Source: Sphingomonas changnyeongensis
GTDB lineage: Bacteria; Pseudomonadota; Alphaproteobacteria; Sphingomonadales; Sphingomonadaceae
Length of the DNA: 64,000 nucleotides
Direction: 5' to 3'
NCBI RefSeq assembly: GCF_009913435.1
Contig: NZ_CP047895.1
Location: 124,001 to 188,000, forward strand
In this document: piece after piece, positions 19,547 to 28,361 of the stretch
Layout: every line of letters starts with the position of its first letter
Numbering within the stretch: the stretch's first letter is position 1
Translations under genes and position numbers: made by a program
Notes under the pieces: generated by a model
What the model was told of the DNA's origin: nothing
What the model saw: the letters and a program-made list of their open reading frames with translations, nothing else
Databases searched by the model: none

Positions 19547-19774
19547 TCAGCGCGACAGGAGCAGCAGCAGCGCGGCGATGATGATCGCGACGCCCTGGAA
19601 GAAGATCCGCCCCATCATCGCCTTGTTCTGGCGCAGGGCCGACTGGCTCGGCCCGGATCCTTGCGCGTTCAGATCGGCCTCGGTGGTTTTGAGGAACGCG
19701 ACGACGCCCCGGATCAGCATGAACAGGGTCGCGATCATCGCGACGATGAGAAGCAGGGCAAGGATCGTCGTCAT
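19547..19774 (-). CDS. Small twin-transmembrane protein, HIG1-like
   Basis: The 75-residue product has two hydrophobic helices (about 3-27 and 55-73) linked by a polar loop KTTEADLNAQGSGPSQSALR that includes the LRQNKAMMGRIFFQGVA segment. That layout and the R-Q-N-K-x-M-x-x-R motif match the HIG1/twin-transmembrane family found next to cobalamin adenosyltransferase genes in Sphingomonadales. HIG1 proteins elsewhere associate with respiratory complexes; the role here is not known. Confidence 0.8.
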   Translation of the reverse strand: MTTILALLLIVAMIATLFMLIRGVVAFLKTTEADLNAQGSGPSQSALRQNKAMMGRIFFQGVAIIIAALLLLLSR

Positions 19775-19783
19775 CGCGGCTAT

Positions 19784-20656
19784 CTAGGCATCATCGCGCC
19801 GGAATCCAAGCGGCGCGCCGCCATTTCTGATCGCCCCGGTGATGATCGCCGGGTCAGCGCCCGCCACCCGCAGATCGGCAAGCGTCGGCGCGCCATGGCG
19901 CTTGGCGAGCCGCCGCCCGTCCGCATCAAGGATCAGCCCGTGATGGTGATAGACGGGCACCGGCAGGTCGAGCAGCGCCTGCAGCAGCCGGTGGACATGG
20001 GTGGCATGGAACAGGTCCGCCCCGCGCACGATCAGCGTCACCCCCTGATCGGCATCGTCGGTGACGACCGCCAGATGATAGCTGGTCGGCACATCCTTGC
20101 GCGCAAGCACCACGTCGCCAAGCAGATCGGGCCGCGCCGCCACCTGGCCGGCACGCTCGTCGGTCCAGACCAGCGGGCCGGTCAGCGCCGCTGCGCGGGC
20201 GACGTCCAGCCGCCAGGCATGAGGCCGCGACAGATCGGGTTCGCCCTGCCCTGCCGCCGGACGGCAGGTACCGGGATAAAGCGGCCCGTCCGGCCCGTGC
20301 GGCGCGGACTGGCTGGCCGCGATCTCGCGCGCAATGTCGGCGCGCGTGCAGAAACAGGGATAGACCAGCCCCATTGCGCGCAGCCGGTCGAGCGCCGCCC
20401 GGTAGAGCGGCAGCCGCGCCGACTGGCGGACCACCGGGCCGTCCCAGCTCAGCCCCAGCCAGGCCAGATCGGCAAGGATCGATTCGACAAAGGGCTCGCG
20501 CGCCCGGCCGCCATCAATATCCTCGATGCGGACGATGAAGCGGCCGCCCGCCGCCCGCGCCCGGTCATGCGCCATCATCGCCGACAGGGCGTGGCCGGCG
20601 TGGAGCAGGCCGGTCGGGCTGGGGGCGAAGCGTGTGATCAAGTCTGTGGATAACAT
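19784..20656 (-). CDS. gluQ: Glutamyl-Q tRNA(Asp) synthetase
   Basis: GluQRS activates glutamate without tRNA and attaches it to queuosine in the anticodon of tRNA-Asp. The 290-residue product is a glutamyl-tRNA synthetase-like catalytic core with no anticodon-binding domain. FAPSPTGLLHAGHALSA carries the HIGH-type motif, then comes a zinc-type cluster YPCFCTRADIAR and YPGTCR, and the KMSKS-equivalent is GRRLAKRHGAPTLADLR. Length and domain loss separate it from GltX. It diverges from the HNH gene. Confidence 0.93.
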   Translation of the reverse strand: MLSTDLITRFAPSPTGLLHAGHALSAMMAHDRARAAGGRFIVRIEDIDGGRAREPFVESILADLAWLGLSWDGPVVRQSARLPLYRAALDRLRAMGLVYPCFCTRADIAREIAASQSAPHGPDGPLYPGTCRPAAGQGEPDLSRPHAWRLDVARAAALTGPLVWTDERAGQVAARPDLLGDVVLARKDVPTSYHLAVVTDDADQGVTLIVRGADLFHATHVHRLLQALLDLPVPVYHHHGLILDADGRRLAKRHGAPTLADLRVAGADPAIITGAIRNGGAPLGFRRDDA

Positions 20657-20748
20657 GGTGGATCGGCTTGACCCTTTTGCCCGGCAAATGTCATCCCTGC
20701 GTCATCTTCGCCGGGCATTGCGCCTGTCGGAACGAGGGAGAGGCGCGC

Positions 20749-21315
20749 TTGTACCATCCCGATCTCATACGCCACCCGGACAGTTGCCCGGCGCTGGTCC
20801 TCAATGCCGATTACACGCCGCTCAGCTATTATCCGCTCAGCCTGTGGCCCTGGCAATCGGCGGTCAAGGCCGTGTTTCTCGACCGGGTCGACATCATCGA
20901 GACCTATGAGAAGCAGGTGCGAAGTCCGACCAGCGCGATGCGGCTCCCCTCGGTCATCGCGCTCAAGCAATATGTCAGACCCTCGCAACACCCCGCCTTC
21001 ACCCGTTTCAACCTGTTCCTGCGCGACCGTTTCGTCTGCCAATATTGCGGCGCGGCGCGCGATCTGACCTTCGATCATGTCATCCCCCGCGCCTATGGCG
21101 GGCGCACCACCTGGGAAAATGTCACCACCGCCTGCGCGCCCTGCAACCTGAAAAAGGGCGGGCGGACGCCGCGCGAAGCGGGCATGGGCCTGCACGAACA
21201 GCCCTATCGGCCGACCAGCTGGCAGCTTCAGGACCATGGCCGCGCCTTTCCGCCCAACTACCTGCACGAAAGCTGGCGCGACTGGCTGTATTGGGACGTC
21301 GAACTGCAGGCGTGA
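20749..21315 (+). CDS. HNH endonuclease family protein
   Basis: The 188-residue product starts at a TTG (YHPDLIRHPDSCPALVLNAD), with GAGGGAGAGG just upstream. This start matches the well-conserved alphaproteobacterial family, and the open frame before it does not. The C-terminal half is an HNH domain: CQYCG (about 97-101), the His in DLTFDHVIPRAYGG and TTWENVTTACAPCNLKK, with the zinc-type Cys pairs present. Family members are widespread single-copy genes of unproved function, possibly in DNA processing. Confidence 0.88.
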   Translation: MYHPDLIRHPDSCPALVLNADYTPLSYYPLSLWPWQSAVKAVFLDRVDIIETYEKQVRSPTSAMRLPSVIALKQYVRPSQHPAFTRFNLFLRDRFVCQYCGAARDLTFDHVIPRAYGGRTTWENVTTACAPCNLKKGGRTPREAGMGLHEQPYRPTSWQLQDHGRAFPPNYLHESWRDWLYWDVELQA

Positions 21316-21385
21316 GTGGGGGGGGCAGACCTCCCGCCCCTCAGGTCCGGTTGACCGGGCGGGGGACGCGGGGCACCATGTTGCG

Positions 21386-24052
21386 ATGCAACAAGCCCCC
21401 GCGATCACCCAGAACCCCGACATCCGCTTTCTCGGCCGCCTGCTCGGGGATGTGATCCGCCATTATGGGGGCGAGCGGCTCTATCGGCAGACCGAATATA
21501 TCCGCTCCGCCTCGGTCGACCGGCACCGGGGGCTGGCCGATGCGGCGTCGATCGATCCCGGGCTCGATGCGCTGGGGCTGGACGACACGCTCGCCTTTGT
21601 GCGCGGCTTCATGCTGTTTTCGATGCTCGCCAACCTGGCCGAAGACCGGCAGGGCATCGCGGCGGAACCGGGGGCGGACCTGAAGACCGCGCTCGCCGCG
21701 CTCGACCGCGCCGGGATCGGGCGCGAGGCGCTGATGGAGCTGCTGTCATCCGCCCGGATCGCGCCGGTGCTGACCGCGCATCCGACCGAGGTCAGGCGCA
21801 AGAGCATCATCGACCACAAGAACCGCATTGCCGAGCTGATGCGCCGCCGCGATGCGGGCTTTGCCGAAACAGCGGATGGCGAGCCGGTCGAGGAGGCGAT
21901 CTCGCGCCAGATCGCGCTGTTGTGGCAGACGCGCCCGCTGCGCCGCGAGCGGCTCTATGTCGCCGACGAGGTCGACACCGCGACCGCCTATTTCCGCGAC
22001 GTGTTCCTGCCGGTGCTGCCCGCGCTCTACCAGCGCTGGGAACAGCTGATCGGCGCGCGGCCGCCGGGGTTCCTGCGCCCCGGCAGCTGGATCGGCGGCG
22101 ACCGTGACGGCAATCCCTTCGTCACCGCAGCCTCGCTTGAACTGGCGCTGGCGCGCGGGGCCGAGGTGGCGCTGGGCCATTATCTCGACGCCGTGCATGC
22201 GCTGGGCGCGGAGCTGTCGGTCTCGACCGAACTGGCAGAAGTGAGCGATGCCGTGCGCGCGCTGGCCGATGCCAGCCATGACAATGCCCCGGCGCGCGCC
22301 GATGAACCCTATCGGCGCGCGCTGTCGGGCATTTATGCGCGGCTGGCCGCCACCTATTCGGACCTGACCGGCCATGCGCCGCCGCGCGCGACCGCGCTGG
22401 CCGCGCCGCCCTATCCGGATCCCGATACGCTGCGCGCCGATCTGGTCGCCATCGCCCGGTCGCTCGGCGCGGGCGGCGGGCCGCTGGCCGGGGGCGGCGC
22501 GCTCGCCCGGCTGATCCGCGCGGTCGAGACCTTCGGCTTTCACCTCGCGACGCTCGACCTGCGCCAGAACAGCGCCGTCCATGAACGCGTGGTCGCCGAG
22601 CTGCTGGCACAGGCCGGGGTGGAGGCGGATTATCTGGCGCTCGACGAGGCGGCGCGCATTGCGCTCCTCACCCGCGAACTCGCCTCGCCACGGCCGCTCC
22701 GCTCGCCCTTTGCGCACTATTCCGACGAAACCGCCAAGGAACTGGCGGTGTTCGAGGCTGCGGCCGCGGCCCATCGCCGCCACGGGCCGGCTGCGGTTGA
22801 AAACTGCATCGTGTCGATGACGCGGTCCGTCTCCGACCTGCTTGAGGCGCAGCTGCTGCTGAAGGAGGCGGGGCTGGCCGCGCCGGGCGCGCAGCCGATG
22901 GTGATGGCCGTGCCGCTGTTCGAGACGATTGCCGACCTTGAGGCCGCACCGGCGATCATGCGCACCTGGCTGGCGCTGCCCCCGGTCGGCGCGGCGGCGC
23001 GGGCGCGCGGCTTTCAGGAGGTGATGCTCGGCTATTCGGACAGCAACAAGGATGGCGGCTATCTGACCTCGGTCTGGTCGCTCCACGAGGCGAGCGAGGC
23101 GCTGCGCGCGGTATTCGCCGAAGCCGGGATCGGGATGCGCCTGTTCCATGGCCGGGGCGGCGCGGTGGGGCGCGGCGGCGGATCGTCCTTCGCCGCCATT
23201 CGGGGCCAGGCCCCCGGCACCGTGCAGGGCCGCATCCGCATCACCGAACAGGGCGAGGTGATCGCCGCCAAATATGGCACCGCCGAAAGCGCGGCCGCCA
23301 ATCTGGAGGCGATGGCGGCGGCGACCGTGCTGACCTCGCTCGCGCCCGAGGAACTGTCGGCGGCGGACCGGCGGCGCTTTGCGGGCGCGATGGCGGGCAT
23401 GTCGCGCACCGCTTTTGCCGCCTATCGCGGGCTGGTTTATGACGATGGCGATTTTCGCAGCTTCTTCCGGCAGATGACACCGGTCGCCGAAATCGCGACG
23501 CTCAAGATCGGATCGCGCCCTGCCAGCCGCACCGCATCCGACCGGATCGAGGATCTGCGCGCGATCCCCTGGGTGTTCAGCTGGGCGCAGGCGCGGGTGA
23601 TGCTGCCGGGCTGGTTCGGCGTCGGCCACGCGCTTCAAAGCATTGAGGACAAAGCACTTCTGCGCGACATGGCAACGGCCTGGCCGTTCATGGCGACGAC
23701 GCTGGCCAATCTCGAAATGGTGCTGGCCAAATCCGATATGGGCATCGCCGCGCGCTATGCCGGGCTGGTCGCCGACCGGGCTGCGGCGGAGCGGATCTTC
23801 GGCCGCATCCGCGATGCCTGGTTCGCCACCCGCGACGCGCTGCTCGAGGTGACCGACCAGCCGCGACTGCTGGCGCGCACTCCCAAGCTCGATGCCTCGA
23901 TCCGGCTGCGCCTGCCCTATATCGAGCCGCTCAACCTGCTGCAGATCGAGCTGCTGAAGCGCCACCGTGCCGGCGAGACCGATGCGCGCATCGCCGAGGG
24001 CATCCAGCTGTCGATCAACGCGATCGCGACCGCGCTGCGCAACAGCGGCTGA
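21386..24052 (+). CDS. ppc: Phosphoenolpyruvate carboxylase
   Basis: The enzyme makes oxaloacetate from phosphoenolpyruvate and bicarbonate to refill the TCA cycle. The 888-residue product has the catalytic His in LTAHPTEVRRKS (H132), the PEP site GYSDSNKDGGYLTS, the glycine-rich FHGRGGAVGRGGGSS and QGEVIAAKYG. The C-terminus ends ALRNSG, the position of the aspartate-binding N-T-G tail. The ATG at 21386 is preferred; longer versions would start inside the HNH gene. Length is normal for bacterial PEPC. Confidence 0.95.
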   Translation: MQQAPAITQNPDIRFLGRLLGDVIRHYGGERLYRQTEYIRSASVDRHRGLADAASIDPGLDALGLDDTLAFVRGFMLFSMLANLAEDRQGIAAEPGADLKTALAALDRAGIGREALMELLSSARIAPVLTAHPTEVRRKSIIDHKNRIAELMRRRDAGFAETADGEPVEEAISRQIALLWQTRPLRRERLYVADEVDTATAYFRDVFLPVLPALYQRWEQLIGARPPGFLRPGSWIGGDRDGNPFVTAASLELALARGAEVALGHYLDAVHALGAELSVSTELAEVSDAVRALADASHDNAPARADEPYRRALSGIYARLAATYSDLTGHAPPRATALAAPPYPDPDTLRADLVAIARSLGAGGGPLAGGGALARLIRAVETFGFHLATLDLRQNSAVHERVVAELLAQAGVEADYLALDEAARIALLTRELASPRPLRSPFAHYSDETAKELAVFEAAAAAHRRHGPAAVENCIVSMTRSVSDLLEAQLLLKEAGLAAPGAQPMVMAVPLFETIADLEAAPAIMRTWLALPPVGAAARARGFQEVMLGYSDSNKDGGYLTSVWSLHEASEALRAVFAEAGIGMRLFHGRGGAVGRGGGSSFAAIRGQAPGTVQGRIRITEQGEVIAAKYGTAESAAANLEAMAAATVLTSLAPEELSAADRRRFAGAMAGMSRTAFAAYRGLVYDDGDFRSFFRQMTPVAEIATLKIGSRPASRTASDRIEDLRAIPWVFSWAQARVMLPGWFGVGHALQSIEDKALLRDMATAWPFMATTLANLEMVLAKSDMGIAARYAGLVADRAAAERIFGRIRDAWFATRDALLEVTDQPRLLARTPKLDASIRLRLPYIEPLNLLQIELLKRHRAGETDARIAEGIQLSINAIATALRNSG

Positions 24053-24264
24053 AACCGCACACGGACGACCGAAAGCACAGCGAAGCTGTGGCGCGAGCCG
24101 TGCAGGATCGCGCATGTCCTGCCAAGCATGCGCGAGCCGCATATATGCCCGCCCGTGATGGTGTTCGGTGATCAACCGCAGGACCTGACCGCGCGGGACT
24201 TCAAACCTCGGCTTTCCTGCGGCGGTTTTTCATGCGAACCTCTTGATTCGAAATGGGGGGGCGC

Positions 24265-24372
24265 ATGGAAATATTGGGGGGCGTGATCGTCGTTCTTCTG
24301 CTTGTCATTGCCGGGCTGAATCTGGTCGAGGCGCGCGGACACAAATCGCGCGGACCGGACCGCCGGGAATAG
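24265..24372 (+). CDS. Possible 35-residue single-span membrane protein
   Basis: A short frame starts MEILGGVIVVLLLVIAGLNL and ends in a charged tail EARGHKSRGPDRRE before TAG. The pattern of one hydrophobic helix followed by a basic end is what a small membrane protein would show. A G-rich run AAATGGGGGG lies upstream as a poor binding site. It sits alone in the 545-base gap after ppc. No family is recognised, and chance cannot be excluded in this G+C-rich DNA. Confidence 0.4.
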   Translation: MEILGGVIVVLLLVIAGLNLVEARGHKSRGPDRRE

Positions 24373-24471
24373 CTTCGACGCCTGACCGCACACCCCGCCC
24401 AACACGGCCGCGCCCGCCGGCCTGATCGCGCGCCGGTGCGACAAGCAGGGCCGCCGCGCACCGGCCGCCGC

Positions 24472-24513
24472 ATGAAAAACGCCGCGCGACCATCGGGCCA
24501 CGCGGCGTTTCAT
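24472..24513 (-). terminator. Terminator of the PEPxxWA-CTERM gene
   Basis: AAACGCCGCG (24477-24486) pairs with CGCGGCGTTT (24501-24510) around a 14-base loop. Read on the minus strand the stem is followed by five T. It lies about 90 bases past the stop of the metalloprotease gene. The rest of the gap 24,053-24,597 shows only the small frame at 24,265. Confidence 0.7.
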
Positions 24514-24597
24514 GTTCGATCTTCGGGCTTTTGCCGATCGATCCAGCGGGGTCGGGTGCCGGCCCGGACAGGCCGGCACCCCCTCCCCCCGGAAAAA

Positions 24598-25842
24598 TCA
24601 GGCGAAGCGGACGCCCACCCGGACGCGGCGGCGCACGGCGGCACCGACAAAGCCGAAGCCGAGGATCATCATCGCCCAGGTCTGCGGCTCGGGCACCGCG
24701 GCCAGGTCATAGCCCATGGCGTCGAACGCGATGATGTCGAACAGCGACACCTGCTGGAACGGACGGCCGCCCCCCGGGCCGGTCGCCGTCGGGTCCATGA
24801 TGCCGATCGGCGGCGCGATGTTCAGAAGGACGTCGTCCTTCCAGTGGCTGGCCTGACGACCATCGCCGACGGTGCGGCCGGTCGACATCAGCGCCAGGCA
24901 GTTCTGGCCGCCATCGATCGAATAGCAGGGCGCACCGCCAATCGTCCAATCACGCACGGTCTGGCCATCAAGCGTGCCGTAGCGGAACAGGTCATGCACC
25001 GTGCCCCAGGCGATGTTGTTGAGGCCGGTGCGGCCCGGAAGCGCCACGCCGGGCAGCGCGTTCACATCGGCGGTGTCGACGCCCGAGCGGAAGCCGAGCG
25101 CATGGCCGATTTCATGGGCGGCAACGCCGACGAAATCGATCTTGCCCGGATCGATGCCGTCGGTCGGATCGAAATCCCAGTCGAACAGCGTCGAGAAGCT
25201 GACGCTGCCGTCGCGCCCATTGGGGTTGTTGGCCGCATAGACGGGAGCAAGGCCCATCGCCTTCATCTGCGCGGTGTTCACGTTCAGATTGTTGTTGTCG
25301 AACGAGTTGTTGGCATCAAGCACGCGGGTGTCGCGGTTGATCGGCTGGCCGGCCGGCTCGTTCGATGCAAACGTCAGCGGCCCTGCACCCAGCGAGGCGA
25401 CCGCCACCTGGTCGAAGGTCGACTTGGCGTCGGCGATCAGCGCCTGGCGGACGGCGGAATAGCCGACCGTGTTGGTGGTCGAGCCGGTCGAGCCCAGAAT
25501 GCCGGTGCCGAGCTGCGAGAAGCGGACATCGAGCCGGATGGTGATGTTGTCGTTGAACAGGCTGGTCCAGTAACGCGCCGCCGCTTCGAACGCCGCGCGC
25601 GCCTGGGTGCCTTCGCCCACGCCGCCCAGGTCGTTGAGGATGATGGTCATCCCGCCGCCGGCATTGTTCGACTGGACCGAGAAGCTGTTGAGGCTGTTCG
25701 GGTTGTAGGTCCCGTTATCCTCGACAAACTGGTGGTTACAGGTCGCGGTGTGGACATGGCCCAGCTGCGCCTGCGCCGCCGATGGCATGGCAAGGGCGCC
25801 AAGCGCCGCGCCGCCCATGGCGGCAATGATCAATCTGCTCAC
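24598..25842 (-). CDS. Exported metalloprotease-like protein with PEPxxWA-CTERM anchor
   Basis: The 414-residue product has a signal peptide (about 1-26, ending ALAMPSAAQA), a metzincin-type zinc site AAHEIGHALGFRSG (about 230-243) and a C-terminal sorting signal: PEPQTWAMMILGFGFVGA followed by RRR. The PEPxxWA-CTERM variant is typical of Sphingomonadales. Such proteins are exported, held in the inner membrane by the C-terminal helix and released by an exosortase-type enzyme. Cysteines occur at CYSIDGGQNC. The start is a GTG with GGGG nine bases upstream. The upstream 25,843-26,023 gap has an A+T-rich block near 25,915-25,985, the likely promoter. Confidence 0.85.
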   Translation of the reverse strand: MSRLIIAAMGGAALGALAMPSAAQAQLGHVHTATCNHQFVEDNGTYNPNSLNSFSVQSNNAGGGMTIILNDLGGVGEGTQARAAFEAAARYWTSLFNDNITIRLDVRFSQLGTGILGSTGSTTNTVGYSAVRQALIADAKSTFDQVAVASLGAGPLTFASNEPAGQPINRDTRVLDANNSFDNNNLNVNTAQMKAMGLAPVYAANNPNGRDGSVSFSTLFDWDFDPTDGIDPGKIDFVGVAAHEIGHALGFRSGVDTADVNALPGVALPGRTGLNNIAWGTVHDLFRYGTLDGQTVRDWTIGGAPCYSIDGGQNCLALMSTGRTVGDGRQASHWKDDVLLNIAPPIGIMDPTATGPGGGRPFQQVSLFDIIAFDAMGYDLAAVPEPQTWAMMILGFGFVGAAVRRRVRVGVRFA

Positions 25843-26023
25843 GCATTCATCCCCTTTTTTCGACGGGCTGCTACCCCACAGCCCGCGCGAAGGGGATGCT
25901 GACGGACGGTTATGGTAAATCAAGTATTAACTTATTGAATACCAATGATATAGAATATCATGTGTCCTTTTGGCACCATATTGCATGGTCGGGATCTGCG
26001 CCCGCCCACCCTGCCAAAGACAC

Positions 26024-27208
26024 TCAGCCGAGCGCGAGGCCGAGCGGGGCCAGCGCACGCGGCGCCTTCTGCTTGACCTTGAAGAAGCCGGCGGTGGCGA
26101 GCGGCCACAGCGCACGGTCATAGGGATCATCGACACTCAGCGCCCCGGCCAGCGCAGCCGCCCAGACATCACCCTCCGGCCCGGTCGGCAGGCGGAACGC
26201 CGCCAGCGGCCGGCCGGCAGCAGCGGCATGAAGTTCATCCGGGGTTGCCGCGATGGCAGTCGGGCAGCCCCACAGCCCTTCGGCGCGCGCCAGCATGTCG
26301 GCCACCGCGCCGCGCGCAAAGCCGGCGACCGCCGGCGCGACGCCCGCCGGGCTGCGCCGGTCGGGCGCGCAAAGGCCGATGACGATGGCCGGCGGGTGCG
26401 CAAGCGCCGGCGGCAGCGCCAGCCCTTCGCCGTCATGCACGACCAGCGCATGGCCTGGCATCACCGCGCCGCCCGGTGCGGGCAGAGCGACGAGCGGATG
26501 CTCGGCCGCCTCGTCAAGCGGCTCGACATCCTCGACCAGCCCGCGCGGATCGAAGCGGCCGCCCGTGTAGCGGCGGATATTCTCCGCCCGCGCCGCATAG
26601 GCCTTGCCGCGCGTGTGCAGCCCCGCCACCCAGCGCCAAGACAGGGTGTTGGACGCGGCATCGCCGTCAAGCAGATGGCGCATGAACAGGTCCGCCCCCA
26701 GTTCCCAGGGCAGGCGCAGCGTGAAGATCCAGATGCTCGCCAGCCACATCCGCGCATGATTGTGCAGCCAGTTGTGCGTGGTGAGTTCGGCGATCCAGGC
26801 ATCGAAACAGTCGATGCCGGTGCGTCCGGCCACCGCCGCGTCATAGGCGCGACGCAGCCCGGCATTGGCGTTGAGGCGATCAAGCGCCGCATCGCGCCCC
26901 TCGACATAGGCGCGCCAGACGCTCGGCCGCTGTTCAAGCCAGCCGCGGAAATAGCCGCGCCACAGCACCTCCTGCACGAACTTTTCCGCCGCCCCGCCAT
27001 GATCGGCGGTCGCGGCGGCGATCACCTCGCGCTCATGCACCAGCCGGTGGCGCAGCCAGGGCGACAGGCCCGACACATTGGGCCGGGCGAGCGCATCGCC
27101 CGCCGCCGGGCCATGATCATGGTTGCGCCGGTCGGCATAAAGCTCGCCCATCGCCGGGGCGAAGGCGGCGATCCGGGCCAGCGCGGCGGCGCGCGTCGGC
27201 TCAGCCAT
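26024..27208 (-). CDS. Photolyase/cryptochrome FAD-binding domain protein without the antenna domain
   Basis: The 394-residue product covers the FAD-binding helical domain of the photolyase/cryptochrome family: NVSGLSPWLRHRLVHEREV, FVQEVLWRGYFRGWLEQRP, HNWLHNHARMWLASIW, the DGDAASNTLSWRWVAGLHTR block and GKAYAARAENIRRYTGGRF. The N-terminal alpha/beta antenna-binding domain is missing and the gene overlaps the oxidoreductase upstream, so the loss is not a frame break. A C-terminal extension of about 150 residues has no recognised match. DNA repair and light sensing are both possible. Confidence 0.82.
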   Translation of the reverse strand: MAEPTRAAALARIAAFAPAMGELYADRRNHDHGPAAGDALARPNVSGLSPWLRHRLVHEREVIAAATADHGGAAEKFVQEVLWRGYFRGWLEQRPSVWRAYVEGRDAALDRLNANAGLRRAYDAAVAGRTGIDCFDAWIAELTTHNWLHNHARMWLASIWIFTLRLPWELGADLFMRHLLDGDAASNTLSWRWVAGLHTRGKAYAARAENIRRYTGGRFDPRGLVEDVEPLDEAAEHPLVALPAPGGAVMPGHALVVHDGEGLALPPALAHPPAIVIGLCAPDRRSPAGVAPAVAGFARGAVADMLARAEGLWGCPTAIAATPDELHAAAAGRPLAAFRLPTGPEGDVWAAALAGALSVDDPYDRALWPLATAGFFKVKQKAPRALAPLGLALG

Positions 27209-28172
27209 GATCGCCGCCGATCAGCGCGGCCAGCGCCCGCCCCGAGACAAAGCCGCTCTCGACGCGCGGCCCGACCAGCCAGTCGCCGCACGCGCCCAGC
27301 CGCAGCGCCGGGTTCCAGAGCGCGGGCGGGCCGGGTTCCGCCAGCCGCGCGGCCATCGCATAGCGCCAGCGATGCGCGGTGACATAGGCCGGCACCGGCA
27401 GCGCAGTGCCGATCACCGCGCCAAATACGGCGAGCAGCGCGGCGGCGACCGTGTCGGCATCGTCTTCCAGATGCGCGCGTGACCAGTCCGGGCTGGCCTG
27501 GATGACAAATGCCTCCGGTCCCGCGCGCCCGGGCTTGGCCGAGTTGCGCGCCGCCCAGCCGATCACGCCGCCATCGCCGTCCGTGCCACCCCGCCAGCTG
27601 TCGGGCGCGGCCACCGGTTCGGCAAAGGCCGCCATCACCGTCCAGCACGGCGCGGAGCGGCTGGCCTGGGCACGGGCAGCGAACGCCGGATCATGGGGCG
27701 CAAGCAGCGCGGCCTGCTGCTCGGCGGGCACCGCGACCAGCACCGCATCGGCAGCGATGTCCAGCGCCGCGCCGCCCGCGTCACCGGTCACGCGCCAGCC
27801 GGCCCCGGCGCGGACCAGCGCCTCGGCGCGCGTTGACCACATCACGTCATGGCCAGCGGCGAGCGCGCGCACCGGCGCGTTCATCCCCGGCACGCCGACA
27901 AAGGCATCCGGCCCGGCAGCCGGCCAGGGCGCGACGATGCCCGCCGCCGCCCAGGCATCGACCTGCGCGACGAAATCGGGGGTGCGGGCGGTGAAATATT
28001 GCGCGCCATGATCGAACTGCACCGCCCCGAGCGGGGTTTCGGCCCGCCGGGTCGACATGCGCCCGCCCGGCCCGCGCGCCTTGTCGATCAGCCGCACCCG
28101 ATGGCCGGCGGCCATCAGCGCATCGGCGGCGGCCAGCCCGGCCAGTCCTGCCCCGACAATCACGATCTGCAT
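27201..28172 (-). CDS. FAD-dependent oxidoreductase, renalase-like
   Basis: The 323-residue product starts MQIVIVGAGLAGLAAADALM (dinucleotide-binding motif) and has GPGGRMSTRR, FDHGAQYFTAR and the C-terminal LGACGDWLVGPRVESGFVSG, which holds the FAD and is the amine-oxidase/renalase arrangement. Family members oxidise reduced nicotinamide isomers or related amines; the substrate here is unknown. Its stop overlaps the start of the photolyase-like gene by 8 bases, so the two flavoproteins are co-translated and probably work in one process. Confidence 0.88.
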   Translation of the reverse strand: MQIVIVGAGLAGLAAADALMAAGHRVRLIDKARGPGGRMSTRRAETPLGAVQFDHGAQYFTARTPDFVAQVDAWAAAGIVAPWPAAGPDAFVGVPGMNAPVRALAAGHDVMWSTRAEALVRAGAGWRVTGDAGGAALDIAADAVLVAVPAEQQAALLAPHDPAFAARAQASRSAPCWTVMAAFAEPVAAPDSWRGGTDGDGGVIGWAARNSAKPGRAGPEAFVIQASPDWSRAHLEDDADTVAAALLAVFGAVIGTALPVPAYVTAHRWRYAMAARLAEPGPPALWNPALRLGACGDWLVGPRVESGFVSGRALAALIGGDHG

Positions 28173-28361
28173 CACTTCCCTCCCGGCTCGACCCCGCGAC
28201 GCCCAGCGCTGTCCGGGGCGGGCCATAAAGCGTTTGGGCACGCGGGGAAATCGCCGCGCACCAAGCTGCGCCCGGCCATTGCACAACGGGGCGGATCGAC
28301 TAGCTTGGGCGGGCGCAGAGCGCGACTCGGCAGGGCAACTTCGGGGGCGGTGGAGCAGCGA

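Noticed and set aside
21746..24175. An 809-codon open frame opposite ppc
   Set aside because: The plus strand encodes a complete PEP carboxylase; the reverse frame is Arg/Gly/Ala-rich with no motifs.
27201..28172. A missing N-terminal photolyase domain hidden by a frame break upstream of the photolyase-like gene
   Set aside because: The upstream sequence is fully used by the intact renalase-like gene, so the antenna domain is truly absent.
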